Shown here: piece by piece, positions 9,464 to 18,056 of the stretch
Numbering within the stretch: the first letter of the stretch is position 1
Layout of the letters: every line of letters starts with the position of its first letter
Source: Streptomyces sp. NRRL S-646
GTDB taxonomy: Bacteria; Actinomycetota; Actinomycetes; Streptomycetales; Streptomycetaceae
Assembly: GCF_000720765.1 (NCBI RefSeq)
Contig: NZ_JODC01000010.1
Location: forward strand, 372,001-436,000
Reading direction: 5' to 3'
DNA length: 64,000 nucleotides
Made by a program: the position numbers and the translations under genes
Notes under the pieces: model-generated
What the model was told of the DNA's origin: nothing
Databases searched by the model: none
The model's input: the letters and a program-made list of their open reading frames with translations, nothing else

Positions 9464-11209
9464 TCACGCCTGCAGCAGCACCACGGCCGACTCCGCGGGC
9501 ACATGCAGCACCCCGTCCGCCCCTGGCGCCTCGACGGGCTCCCATGCGGCGAGCACGCGCGCGTGACGGGGGCCCAGGGGGATCGCCGCCGGCTCCTTGG
9601 CGAGGTTCACGGCCACGCGGACGTCCCCGCGGCGGAAGGCCAGCCAGCGCTCCCGTTCGTCGAACGCCACCTTGGTGTCGGCGAGGTCGGGATCGGTCAG
9701 GTCGGCCTGCTCGTGCCGCAGGGCGATGAGCCTGCGGTACCAGTCCAGCACGCGCGCGTGGGGCTCGTCCGCGAGCTCCGCCCAGTCGAGGCAGGAGCGG
9801 TCGCGGGTCGCCGGGTCCTGCGGGTCGGGCACGTCCTCCTCGGCCCAGCCGTGCGCCGCGAACTCCCGCCGCCTGCCCCGCCGTACGGCCTCGGCGAGTT
9901 CCGGATCGGTGTGGTCGGTGAAGAACTGCCAGGGCGTACCGGCCGCCCATTCCTCGCCCATGAACAGCATCGGGGTGAAGGGCGCGGTGAGCGTGAGGGC
10001 GGCCGCGCAGGCGAGCAGGCCGGGGGAGAGGACTGCCGAAAGGCGGTCGCCCTGGGCGCGGTTGCCCACCTGGTCGTGGGTCTGGCTGTAGCCCAGCAGC
10101 CGGTGGGCGGCCACCCGCGTGTTGTCCAGGGGCCGCCCGTGGCGCCGGCCGCGGAAGCTGGAGTACGTGCCGTCGTGGAAGTAGCCGCGGGTGAGGGTCC
10201 GGGCCACGGCGGCGAGTGGCGCGCGGCCGAAGTCCGCGTAGTAGCCCTGGGACTCGCCGGTCAGCGCGGTGTGCAGGGCGTGATGGAAGTCGTCGTTCCA
10301 CTGGGCCTGCAGCCCGAACCCGCCCTGCGCGCGGGGCGTGATGAGCCGCGGGTCGTTGAGGTCGGACTCGGCGATCAGGAACAGCGGTCGGCCCAGGCCG
10401 GCCGCGAGGGCGTCCACGGCCGTCGACAGTTCTTCGAGGAAGTGGCACGCGCGCGTGTCCGCCAGCGCGTGCACCGCGTCCAGGCGCAGCCCGTCGATCC
10501 GGTAGTCACGCAGCCACGCCAGTGCGCTGCCCAGCAGGAACGCCCGCACCTCGTCCGAGCCGGGGGCGTCCAGGTTGACCGCGGAACCCCAGGGCGTGTG
10601 GTGCGTGTCCGTGAAGTACGGGCCGAAGGCGGGCAGGTAGTTGCCCGACGGACCGAGGTGGTTGTGCACCACGTCCAGGATCACGCCCAGGCCGAGTTCG
10701 TGCGCCCGGTCGACGAACCGTTTCAGCGCCTCGGGGCCGCCGTACGGCTCGTGCACGGCCCACAGCGATACGCCCTCGTAGCCCCAGCCGTGCCGGCCCG
10801 GGAAGGGGCACAGCGGCATCAACTCGACGTGGGTGATGCCCAGTTCGACCAGATGCCCGAGCCGCTCGGCGGCCGCGTCCAGGGTGCCTTCACTGGTGTA
10901 CGTGCCCACATGGAGCTCGTACAGCACCGAACCCGGCAGCGGGCGCCCGGCCCACTCGGTGCGCCAGGTGTACCGCTCGTGCTCGACGACCGCGCTCAGC
11001 CCGTCCGGGCCGTCCGGCTGCCGGCGCGAACGCGGGTCGGGCAGTACGGGGCCGTCGTCCACCGCGAACCCGTACCGCGAGCCGTCCCGCGCCGCGGCCT
11101 CCGTCCGCCACCAGCCCTCCCGGTCCGGATCACGCTCCAACGCGCGCGTGGCGCCGTCGCACTGGAGCGTCACTCGGCCGGCCTGTGGTGCCCACACCTG
11201 GAACTGCAC
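9464..11209 (-). CDS. treZ: malto-oligosyltrehalose trehalohydrolase
   Basis: The 581-residue cytoplasmic GH13 enzyme releases trehalose from maltooligosyl-trehalose made by TreY. An N-terminal beta-sandwich (residues 1-95, MQFQVWAPQAGRVTLQ) precedes the barrel. GH13 regions are clear: DVVHNHLGPSGN, the nucleophile Asp in IDGLRLDAVHAL, the acid Glu in FLIAESDLNDPRL and the transition-state Asp in YSQTHDQVGNR. FMGEEWAAGTPWQFF is typical of TreZ. GTG 11209 lies next to the divergent FHA gene. Together with treY (18057-20414) and glgX (21647-23776) on the same strand it forms the glycogen-to-trehalose route, but the genes are not contiguous here. Confidence 0.96.
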   Translation of the reverse strand: MQFQVWAPQAGRVTLQCDGATRALERDPDREGWWRTEAAARDGSRYGFAVDDGPVLPDPRSRRQPDGPDGLSAVVEHERYTWRTEWAGRPLPGSVLYELHVGTYTSEGTLDAAAERLGHLVELGITHVELMPLCPFPGRHGWGYEGVSLWAVHEPYGGPEALKRFVDRAHELGLGVILDVVHNHLGPSGNYLPAFGPYFTDTHHTPWGSAVNLDAPGSDEVRAFLLGSALAWLRDYRIDGLRLDAVHALADTRACHFLEELSTAVDALAAGLGRPLFLIAESDLNDPRLITPRAQGGFGLQAQWNDDFHHALHTALTGESQGYYADFGRAPLAAVARTLTRGYFHDGTYSSFRGRRHGRPLDNTRVAAHRLLGYSQTHDQVGNRAQGDRLSAVLSPGLLACAAALTLTAPFTPMLFMGEEWAAGTPWQFFTDHTDPELAEAVRRGRRREFAAHGWAEEDVPDPQDPATRDRSCLDWAELADEPHARVLDWYRRLIALRHEQADLTDPDLADTKVAFDERERWLAFRRGDVRVAVNLAKEPAAIPLGPRHARVLAAWEPVEAPGADGVLHVPAESAVVLLQA

Positions 11210-11382
11210 GGACGGTTCCCCTTCGTCTGCTCACCGTGATGTAGCCCGTCCATGGTGCTTCAAACGAGATCAATCCGCTTTTGAATCACCCCTTTTACGG
11301 CGGGTGTCGTCAGGTACGCGCGCGTGGCGGCCGTTTTCTCGTTTTCTGGACACCCGGGGTTCACTGACCGACAATCACCAAC

Positions 11383-11934
11383 GTGACGTCGTCTTTCGAG
11401 TTCAACACGTACCCCGCGCGGCTGTCCGACGTGGAGCGCGACAAGGCGCTGAAGGTGCTGCGTGACGGCGTCGCCATGGGACGGTTGTCGCACGACACGT
11501 TCATCCGCCGCATGGAGCTGGCCCTCACTGCCCGGCGCTCCGAGGAGCTCGCCGCACTCACCGCCGACCTCCCGCAGGAAAGCCGTGTCGCGCGCCTGGT
11601 GTTCGGCACCGTGGAGGCGGTCTCCGGCTTCACCGTACGGCTGCGCAGGGCCTGGCAGGCCGAGCGCCTCCCGAAGCTGCTGCTGCCCCACCCGGCGAGC
11701 GGCTACCCGCTGCGCATAGGACGCGATCCGGCCAACGGACTGCGCCTCACGCATGAAACCGTGTCCCGTGTGCACGCCGAGCTCAGCCGCCAGGGCGGCA
11801 TGTGGGTGCTGCGCGACCTCGGCTCGACCAACGGCACGACGGTGAACGGCCGGCGGGTCATCGGAGCCGCCGTCGTGCGCGAAGGCGATCAGGTGGGCTT
11901 CGGGCGGATGGCGTTCCGGCTCGCCGTCGACTGA
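11383..11934 (+). CDS. DUF1707 and FHA domain protein
   Basis: The 183-residue protein starts with a DUF1707 (SHOCT-like) domain (residues 10-62, ARLSDVERDKALKVLRDGVAMGRLS and FIRRMELALTARR). It ends with an FHA phosphothreonine-binding domain (about 100-183: RIGRDPANGLRL, TVSRVHAELS, LRDLGSTNGTTVNGRRV). RIGRDP, SRVH and STNGTxVNG are the canonical phosphopeptide-contact motifs, so it should read Ser/Thr-kinase signalling. It has no membrane segment. GTG 11383 gives the family start. Its promoter shares the 173-bp gap with treZ; a functional link is not known. Confidence 0.9.
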   Translation: MTSSFEFNTYPARLSDVERDKALKVLRDGVAMGRLSHDTFIRRMELALTARRSEELAALTADLPQESRVARLVFGTVEAVSGFTVRLRRAWQAERLPKLLLPHPASGYPLRIGRDPANGLRLTHETVSRVHAELSRQGGMWVLRDLGSTNGTTVNGRRVIGAAVVREGDQVGFGRMAFRLAVD

Positions 11935-12094
11935 GCCCCGACTGAGTCACGCCTTAGCTTTGGCCTGAGCATGACACCGCGTTGACGTGCGGTGATGGCG
12001 CAAATCGCTTTCCCTTCCATGGTGTTGACGTACCCCTCAAGTCGTGACTGACTGTGCGTACACCATGCACATCAGGTGAACCGACGGCACCACA

Positions 12095-13459
12095 TTGTGG
12101 AGGTGTGCCCTGCCGCCCCTCCTCCGCTACCCGACCGTCGACGAGCTCGGCGCGCGGGCGGCAGCACTCGTCTCCCGGCGTCCGAGCGACGCCCGTCTGC
12201 GCCGCGTCGGCACCTCGCGCGCGGGTAACCCCATGTGGCTGCTTTCCGTCGGTCACGGCAGCCGCCAGGCCCTCGTCGTCGCAGGGCCCCACGCCAACGA
12301 ACCCGTCGGCGGGGCCACCGTGCTGCGCCTGGCCGAACGCGCCCTCGCCGACCCCAGGTTCACCGAGGGTGCCGACGCCACCTGGAACCTGCTGCTGAGC
12401 CTCGACCCCGACGGTCTGCGCCGCAACGAGGGCTGGCTGCCGGGCCCGTACTCCCTCGGCCGGTACTTCCGGAACTTCTTCCGGCCCGGCTTCCTGGAAC
12501 AGCCCGAATGGCTGCCCGACGGCGCGGCCGGCGCCGCCCTGCCGGAGACCCGCACCCTGATCGACCTCCAGGACGAACTGCGGCCCTTCCTGCAGTGCTC
12601 CCTGCACGGCGTCGACGTCGGCGGCGGCTTCGTCGAGCTCACCCGCGACCTGCCGGGCCTCGCGGGGCGCGTCGCGCACACCGCCGCCCGCCTCGGCATC
12701 CCGCGCGAACTCGGGCCCTACGACACCCTGTACTGGCCGAGCCTGGGACCCGCCGTCTACCGCATCCCGCCGCCCCGCATCGGCGACCTGGCCGCGGCCA
12801 TCACCGAGGCAGCCGTCGAGTCGACGTGGTTCCATCCCTACCGGCACGGCACGGTCACGGCGGTCGTCGAGGCCCCCATGTGGGGCGTGGCGGCCGTGGA
12901 GGACGGCTCCGTGCCCGCCGACGCGGCCGCCGTGCTGCGGACCGTCAGCCACACGCTGCGCCACGACGCACGGCTCCTGGAGGTGCTCCTCGCGCGGCTG
13001 CGGCCCCATCTCGCAGGTGTGCCGGACGCGGCCCGCCTGCTCGCTCCGGTGGACGACTATTTACTGGTCTGCCCCGGGCTCGCCGACGCATGGGATCCCG
13101 ACGTCGCCGGCGGTGCGCGCCCCCTCCCGCCGCTCAGCACCGCCCACCTGGCCGCCCTGCGCATCGCCGGACGGCGTCTGGCGCTGCGCACGGCGGGGCT
13201 GCTGCACCAGCTCGTGACCCGCGCCGGCCGCGACCCGGCCGGCGTGCTGCCGGACCTCGACCGTCTCATCGACGACTGGTGCACCGACTACCGCGACGGC
13301 ATGGGGGCGCGCTGGATACCGGTCGCGCGCCAGGTGGAGTACCAGTCGCGCGTGGTGCTCGCCGCGTTCGAACTCGCCCTGCGGTACACGCCCGCATGCT
13401 CCCGTTCGGGTGAGTCGGGGTGGGGTTCCCAGGCCGCCGTGCCGATGCATCGGGAATGA
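12095..13459 (+). CDS. M14 family zinc carboxypeptidase-like protein A
   Basis: About 454 residues without a signal peptide, so probably cytoplasmic. The M14 zinc ligands are present: HxxE in GPHANEPVGG (near residue 68) and the third His in SLHGVDVGGG (near 170). The catalytic Glu is in VVEAPMW (near 265). The domain is followed by a 150-residue helical C-terminal extension not seen in classic carboxypeptidases. The start is uncertain: TTG 12095 is first in frame and CTG 12110 is an alternative beside TGGAGG. The stop overlaps the SSI start by ATGA (13456-13459). A paralogue with the same motifs and extension lies at 14068-15318 in the opposite orientation. Confidence 0.85.
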   Translation: MWRCALPPLLRYPTVDELGARAAALVSRRPSDARLRRVGTSRAGNPMWLLSVGHGSRQALVVAGPHANEPVGGATVLRLAERALADPRFTEGADATWNLLLSLDPDGLRRNEGWLPGPYSLGRYFRNFFRPGFLEQPEWLPDGAAGAALPETRTLIDLQDELRPFLQCSLHGVDVGGGFVELTRDLPGLAGRVAHTAARLGIPRELGPYDTLYWPSLGPAVYRIPPPRIGDLAAAITEAAVESTWFHPYRHGTVTAVVEAPMWGVAAVEDGSVPADAAAVLRTVSHTLRHDARLLEVLLARLRPHLAGVPDAARLLAPVDDYLLVCPGLADAWDPDVAGGARPLPPLSTAHLAALRIAGRRLALRTAGLLHQLVTRAGRDPAGVLPDLDRLIDDWCTDYRDGMGARWIPVARQVEYQSRVVLAAFELALRYTPACSRSGESGWGSQAAVPMHRE

Positions 13460-13872
13460 CGATCAGCACCACAGTGAAAGCGGTACGGGGCTCGCTGCTG
13501 GCGGCCGCCCTCCTCGCCGGCGCGGCCCCGGCACAGGCTGCCTCCCCGGGCTTCCCGCCGACCGACTGGCTCTACCTCACGGTCACCAAGGGCGACGCCC
13601 GGTCCCCGCACACGCGCGACACCCTGCTGCTGTGCGACCCGCCCCAGGGGCACGCGCGAGCGGCCGACGCGTGTACGGAGCTGGCAGCGGCGGACGGCGA
13701 CATCGCCCGCATCCCCTCGAAGAAGAACATCTTCTGCCCGATGATCTACGCGCCGGTGACGGTCCACGCGCGCGGGGAGTGGAACGGCCGGCGGGTCGAG
13801 TACACACAGACCTTCTCCAGCGCCTGCGTCATGGCCGGACGTACGGGATCGGTGTTCGCACTGGACGCCTGA
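13456..13872 (+). CDS. subtilisin inhibitor-like protein (SSI family, MEROPS I16)
   Basis: The 138-residue secreted protein has a signal peptide with a basic start and hydrophobic core (LLAAALLAGAAPAQA), predicted cleavage after AQA near residue 28. The mature part has LYLTVTKGD, LLLCDPP and DACTELAAADGDI. The reactive loop FCPMIYAPV corresponds to C-P-M-V-Y of SSI, so the P1 residue is Met. SSACVMAGRTGSVFAL ends the protein. The four cysteines fit the two SSI disulfides. Such dimeric inhibitors block subtilisin-type proteases outside the cell. The ATG lies inside the stop overlap of the M14 gene, so the inhibitor is translationally coupled to it. Confidence 0.93.
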   Translation: MTISTTVKAVRGSLLAAALLAGAAPAQAASPGFPPTDWLYLTVTKGDARSPHTRDTLLLCDPPQGHARAADACTELAAADGDIARIPSKKNIFCPMIYAPVTVHARGEWNGRRVEYTQTFSSACVMAGRTGSVFALDA

Positions 13873-13914
13873 CAGCGGCACTGCGGCGGCCTGCTCCGCG
13901 CGTGGCAGAGCAGG

Positions 13915-14040
13915 CCGGGCGAAGTCCGCTGCGCCGGCCCGCGCCCTGACGGGGCGCGGGGCAAGGTCCATATGCGGCTCCGCCGCGCGGGCGGGACCAG
14001 CCACGACGGTGCCGCAGACGACTGACGGCTCGTCCGTCTG
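13915..14040. repeat. dispersed intergenic repeat, copy 2, with terminator-like hairpin
   Basis: A hairpin GCGCCC/GGGCGC (13941-13957, 5-base loop) is followed by GCGGCTCCGCCGC and GACCAGCCACGACGG (13995-14009). It lies between the convergent SSI and second M14 genes and could end transcription from both sides. Confidence 0.7.
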
Positions 14041-14067
14041 CACCTCCAGCGGAGCGCTTCGCGCAGG

Positions 14068-15318
14068 TCAGGCCGCCCGGTCGCGCGCGTGCAGCGCTGC
14101 CGCGACGACCGTGCGGGACTGGTGCTCGACCTGGTGCTCCAAAGGCACCCAGCGCGCGCGGAAGCGCTCCGCGAAGGCGTCGCTCCAGGTCGCCACCAGC
14201 CGCTCCAGGCCCGGGGCCGCCCGGTCGTCGGTCTCCTGCAGGACACGCAGCAGCATGGCCGCCGCCCGCAGCGGCAGGCGGCGGCCGAACGCGTCGACGC
14301 TGCCGACGTACGCCATCGTGTTGTCGGCGGGCGGCGTGTGCATCCAGTCCGCGGCCAGGCCCGGAACCAGCTCCAGCGCCCACTTGGCGGCCCGCAGCAG
14401 CGGACCGTCGAGGCCCTCCAGACGCGGCAGCGCCTCGGCGAGCACCCGCTCCACCTCCAGCGCGTCCCGCAGCAGCCGGCGCGCCAGCCGTCGCATCGCC
14501 GCGGCCGGAGCGGGATGCGGAGCGGGGTCGTCCACCAGGTCGCTCGCCCACATCGGCACCTCGACCACCGCCGTCAGACCGCCGTGGCGGTGGGGGGCGT
14601 ACCAGGTGCTGTGGCGCGCGTCGTCCGGCATGCTCGGATATGCGGCGCCCGCACCGGGGGAGGGCATCACATGCACCCCGGGCCCGGACGCGGCCCAGCC
14701 CGCGGCGTCCGAGGCGCCCGTCTCCACCGGGATGTGCAGCTCGGCCGCGGACTTCGCGAACGGCTCGGCGAGACCCGGTATGTCCTTGGTCAACTGGACC
14801 CAGCTGCCGCCCAGGTCGGTCCCGTGCAGGGTCGCCTGGAGGTAGGGGCGCAGCTCGTCGATGACCCGGGTCAGCGCGCGCGTCTCGGGCGGCAGCCGGT
14901 GCGGCGGCAGCACCGACGGCGACCACTCCGGCTGCTCCTCGGCCGCCGGCCGGAAGAACCCGAGGTGGTAGTCGAACAGGCTGCGCGGCGCCGGGGTGCG
15001 GTGCAGGCTCGCCCCGTCGGGGTCGGCGCACAGCAGGAAGTGCCAGGACGTGTCCGCACGCAACTGCCGCTCGGACAGTACACGTTCGGCGAGCGCGAGC
15101 AGCGTGGGACCGCCGGTCGGCTCATTGGCGTGGGCGCCCGCGACGACGAGCACGGCACGCCGCGCGTGGCCCACGGACAGTAGGTGCAGGGGTCTGCCCG
15201 CCCGGGAGACGCCGATCTGCCTCAGTGTGCACAGACCGGGCCTGTGAGCGGCCAACGCGCATGCGGACGCGACGAGTTGGGTCAGGGTGGGGTAGCGCAG
15301 CTGCGGCAGGAGACTCAC
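14068..15318 (-). CDS. M14 family zinc carboxypeptidase-like protein B
   Basis: This 416-residue paralogue of the protein at 12095-13459 has the same motif set: HxxE in GAHANEPTGG, the third zinc His in TLHGTDLGG and catalytic Glu in VVEVPMW. Shared landmarks run along the whole length (SRAGRPLHLLSVGHA, FLLCADPDG, LRPYLQATLHG, WVPLEHQVEHQSR), so the pair arose by duplication. There is no signal peptide. GTG 15318 (VSLLPQLRYPTL) aligns with the start of the paralogue; GTG 15327 is an alternative. It faces the SSI gene tail to tail, giving the order M14-A, SSI, reversed M14-B. Confidence 0.85.
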   Translation of the reverse strand: MSLLPQLRYPTLTQLVASACALAAHRPGLCTLRQIGVSRAGRPLHLLSVGHARRAVLVVAGAHANEPTGGPTLLALAERVLSERQLRADTSWHFLLCADPDGASLHRTPAPRSLFDYHLGFFRPAAEEQPEWSPSVLPPHRLPPETRALTRVIDELRPYLQATLHGTDLGGSWVQLTKDIPGLAEPFAKSAAELHIPVETGASDAAGWAASGPGVHVMPSPGAGAAYPSMPDDARHSTWYAPHRHGGLTAVVEVPMWASDLVDDPAPHPAPAAAMRRLARRLLRDALEVERVLAEALPRLEGLDGPLLRAAKWALELVPGLAADWMHTPPADNTMAYVGSVDAFGRRLPLRAAAMLLRVLQETDDRAAPGLERLVATWSDAFAERFRARWVPLEHQVEHQSRTVVAAALHARDRAA

Positions 15319-15472
15319 CCCCGTCACGTCCGCCCGGCTTCGCAATCCGCAGTACCCCACGCTCTAGGTGAACTGTCAATAACGCCTAGGGGGAGGCTCC
15401 AGGGGGCGCCCAGATGCATTCACCGCCGACGACGAGGGGCATTGCTGCCGATGGGGGCGCGGACACCGGCGC

Positions 15473-16918
15473 TCACTGCTGGTGCAGCCCGCGTCCGGCC
15501 AGCGTCAGGAAGGTCTCGCCGACCGCCTCCGACAGCGTCGGGTGCGGGTGGATGTGGCGGGCCACGTCCGAGGGGTACGCGTCCCAGCCGACGATCAGCT
15601 GGCTCTCCGCGATCATCTCGGACACGTGCGGGCCCACCAGGTGCACACCGAGCACTGGTCCGCCGTCTGCCTCTGCGACGACCTTCACCATCCCGCCCTG
15701 CCCGTGCACCAGGCCCTTCGCGACCGCCGTCAGGGGCATGGTGTTGACGGCCACCTCGTACCCACGCGCGCGTGCCTCCGCCTCGCTGAGGCCCACGGCC
15801 GCGGTCTGCGGCGACGAGTAGGTCACCCGGGGCACGGCCGCGTAGTCGACCGGCACGGCCGCCACGCCGGCCAGCGTCTCGGCCACCAGCAGGCCCTCCG
15901 CGAACGAGGCGTGCGCCAGGCCGAGTGACGGCGGTGGCAGCAGGTCACCGACGACGTGAACGCCGCCCACCGGCGTCTCCAGCCGGCTCCAGTCGGCCGG
16001 TTCGACGAAGCCGCGCGCGTCCGCCGCGAGCCCCGCCGCGGCCAGGTCCAGGCCGTCGGTGACCGGGGCCCGGCCGACCGCCACCAGGAGCCGCTCCACC
16101 TCGACGGTACGGGTCTCGCCGCGGGCGGTGCGCACGCGCGCGCGTACGCCGTCCTCGAGCAGCTCGGCGTCCAGCAGCCGGGCGCCCGCCTGCACGTCGA
16201 TGCCGCGCTTCTTGAGACCGCGCGTCAGGTGACGGCTCACGTCCGCGTCCTCGAGCGGTACGAGCCGGTCGGCGGCCTCCACGAGGGTGACCTCCGCACC
16301 CATCGAGCGGTGGAACGAGGCGTACTCCACGCCGATCGCGCCACCGCCGAGCACCAGGACGGACCCCGGCAGACCCGGCGCGAAGAGCGCGTCGTCGCTC
16401 GTCACCACGCGCCGGCCGTCCGGCTCGAGCCCCGGGAGCGTGCGCGGCCGTGAGCCGGTGGCCAGGACGATCCCACGGCGTGCGGCGAAGCCCCGTACAC
16501 CCGGCGCGCGTTCCCCGTCCGGCCCCTGCACATGTACGGTGCGCGGCCCCGTCAGCCGGGCGCTGCCCCGCACGACCCGTACGCCGGCCTGTGCGAGATG
16601 CGCCTCCACGCCACGGTGGTTGCGCGTCACGATGTCGTCGCGCGTGGCGACCAGCGCCGGCCAGTCGACGGCGTCCAGGCTCGCCTTCACCCCCCAGCGC
16701 TCGCGCGCCTCGGCGATGCCGTCGACGAGTTCGGCGGCGTGCAGCATCGCCTTGCTGGGGATGCAGCCGCGGTGCAGGCAGGTCCCCCCGATCTTGTCGC
16801 GCTCGGCGAGCACGACATCGAGCCCGAGGGCGGCGGCGCGCAGGGCGGTGCTGTATCCGCCGGTGCCGCCGCCGATGACGATGACATCCGCAGTGCTCAG
16901 ATCCCGTGTGTCGTCCAT
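15473..16918 (-). CDS. lpdA: dihydrolipoyl dehydrogenase (E3)
   Basis: The 481-residue FAD disulfide oxidoreductase regenerates lipoamide for 2-oxoacid dehydrogenase or glycine cleavage complexes. It has the FAD-binding VIVIGGGTGGYSTALRA (residues 12-28), redox disulfide GGTCLHRGCIPSK (about 43-55), NAD-binding VLVLGGGAIGVEY and the C-terminal dimer-interface His-Glu motif HIHPHPTLSEAVGE. ATG 16918 is chosen because it opens directly into the FAD motif; a start at 16960 would run into the divergent promoter. It lacks E1/E2 partners here, so it is a stand-alone copy. The LysR gene at 17004 is divergent with an 85-bp gap and is its likely regulator. Confidence 0.95.
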   Translation of the reverse strand: MDDTRDLSTADVIVIGGGTGGYSTALRAAALGLDVVLAERDKIGGTCLHRGCIPSKAMLHAAELVDGIAEARERWGVKASLDAVDWPALVATRDDIVTRNHRGVEAHLAQAGVRVVRGSARLTGPRTVHVQGPDGERAPGVRGFAARRGIVLATGSRPRTLPGLEPDGRRVVTSDDALFAPGLPGSVLVLGGGAIGVEYASFHRSMGAEVTLVEAADRLVPLEDADVSRHLTRGLKKRGIDVQAGARLLDAELLEDGVRARVRTARGETRTVEVERLLVAVGRAPVTDGLDLAAAGLAADARGFVEPADWSRLETPVGGVHVVGDLLPPPSLGLAHASFAEGLLVAETLAGVAAVPVDYAAVPRVTYSSPQTAAVGLSEAEARARGYEVAVNTMPLTAVAKGLVHGQGGMVKVVAEADGGPVLGVHLVGPHVSEMIAESQLIVGWDAYPSDVARHIHPHPTLSEAVGETFLTLAGRGLHQQ

Positions 16919-17003
16919 GCCCCCAGCCTCCGTCCACCTCTTGCCATAAGTCCAAGGCAATGTTCTTGTGGAACCGATGCAGAATGTTTATGAGGGGTGG
17001 GTC

Positions 17004-17921
17004 ATGAGTCTGCGGCAGATGGAGTACTTCCTGGCGGTCGTCGACGAGGCGTCCTTCACGCGCGCGGCCGAGGTCCTGCACGTCTCGCAGCCGGCGCTCT
17101 CGCACCAGATCAAGGCCCTGGAGCGATCGGTCGGCGGCGCCCTTCTGGAGCGTATGCCGCGTGGAGTGCGCCTCACGCCGATGGGCCGCGCCTTCCGGCC
17201 GCACGCCGAACGTGCCGTGCGCAGCGCCGCGCAGGCCCGCCGCGCGGCGCGTGCCGCCGCCGGCGCCGAGGGCGGCGAACTGCATATCGCCGCCGTCCAC
17301 TCCGTCGCGGTCGGCGTCCTGCCGGACGTGTTCGCCCGCTGGCGCGCCGCCCACCCCCACGTGGTGCTTCACCTGCACGAGTACGCCACCTCCCAGGCAC
17401 TGGAGGAGGAGGTCGAGCGCGGCACCGCGGACCTCGCCGTCGGTCCCGCACCCGCCGACTGGCCCGGCACCGTCGTGCCGGTCGGCGAGGAGGAGGCCGT
17501 CCTCGTGGTCCCTTTCGACGACCGCTTCGCGGGCCGCACGACGGTGACCCTGCCCGAACTCACCGACCGCCACTGGATCCGCTGCGCCATGGAACCCGTC
17601 GTACACGGCGAACGCTTCCTCGACTGGGCTTGCGGACTGGCCGGTTTCGCCCCGCGCACGGCCGTGTGGACCGAGCACACGTCGACGGCCGTACGGATGG
17701 CCGCGGCCGGAGTCGGCGTCTGCGTCGCACCCTCGCACATCGTGCGCGGAGCGGTGGGCGAGGACTGCACGGTCCTCTCCCACGCCCCGTCCTGGCGCCG
17801 CCCCATGACCGTCTTCGCCCGCGTCCCACCAACGGGCGCGGCAGAGGCCTTCGTAGAGCTTCTGAGGTCGTCATGGCCGACGCCGGGAACGTCGACCTCC
17901 CTGGCAGCCCAAACAGGGTGA
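17004..17921 (+). CDS. LysR family transcriptional regulator divergent from lpdA
   Basis: The 305-residue protein has an N-terminal winged helix-turn-helix (MSLRQMEYFLAVVDEASFTRAAEVLHVSQPALSHQIKALE) and an effector domain (residues 90-300; DLAVGPAP, GVGVCVAPSHIV). ATG 17004 follows GAGGGGTGGGTC and gives the family start; an in-frame start at 16968 would add 12 residues. The divergent layout with lpdA suggests control of lpdA and of itself. The ligand is unknown. Confidence 0.9.
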   Translation: MSLRQMEYFLAVVDEASFTRAAEVLHVSQPALSHQIKALERSVGGALLERMPRGVRLTPMGRAFRPHAERAVRSAAQARRAARAAAGAEGGELHIAAVHSVAVGVLPDVFARWRAAHPHVVLHLHEYATSQALEEEVERGTADLAVGPAPADWPGTVVPVGEEEAVLVVPFDDRFAGRTTVTLPELTDRHWIRCAMEPVVHGERFLDWACGLAGFAPRTAVWTEHTSTAVRMAAAGVGVCVAPSHIVRGAVGEDCTVLSHAPSWRRPMTVFARVPPTGAAEAFVELLRSSWPTPGTSTSLAAQTG

Positions 17922-17943
17922 GCAAGGCCCACCGGGACCGGCA

Positions 17944-18030
17944 GCGCCCCAAAGGGGCGCGGGAACTGCGCGACCAGCCACGACGGGCCCGCAGACGATC
18001 GACGCTCAATCGCCCCCCCCGCGGCGGAGC
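17944..18030. repeat. dispersed intergenic repeat, copy 3
   Basis: A perfect hairpin GCGCCCC/GGGGCGC with AAA loop (17944-17960) is followed by GGGAACTGCGCGACCAGCCACGACGGG, then GCGGCGGAGCCGC in reversed orientation near 18021. It separates the convergent LysR and treY genes and is a likely bidirectional terminator. Confidence 0.8.
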
Positions 18031-18056
18031 CGCAAAGTGACACAGCCCGCGGAGGC

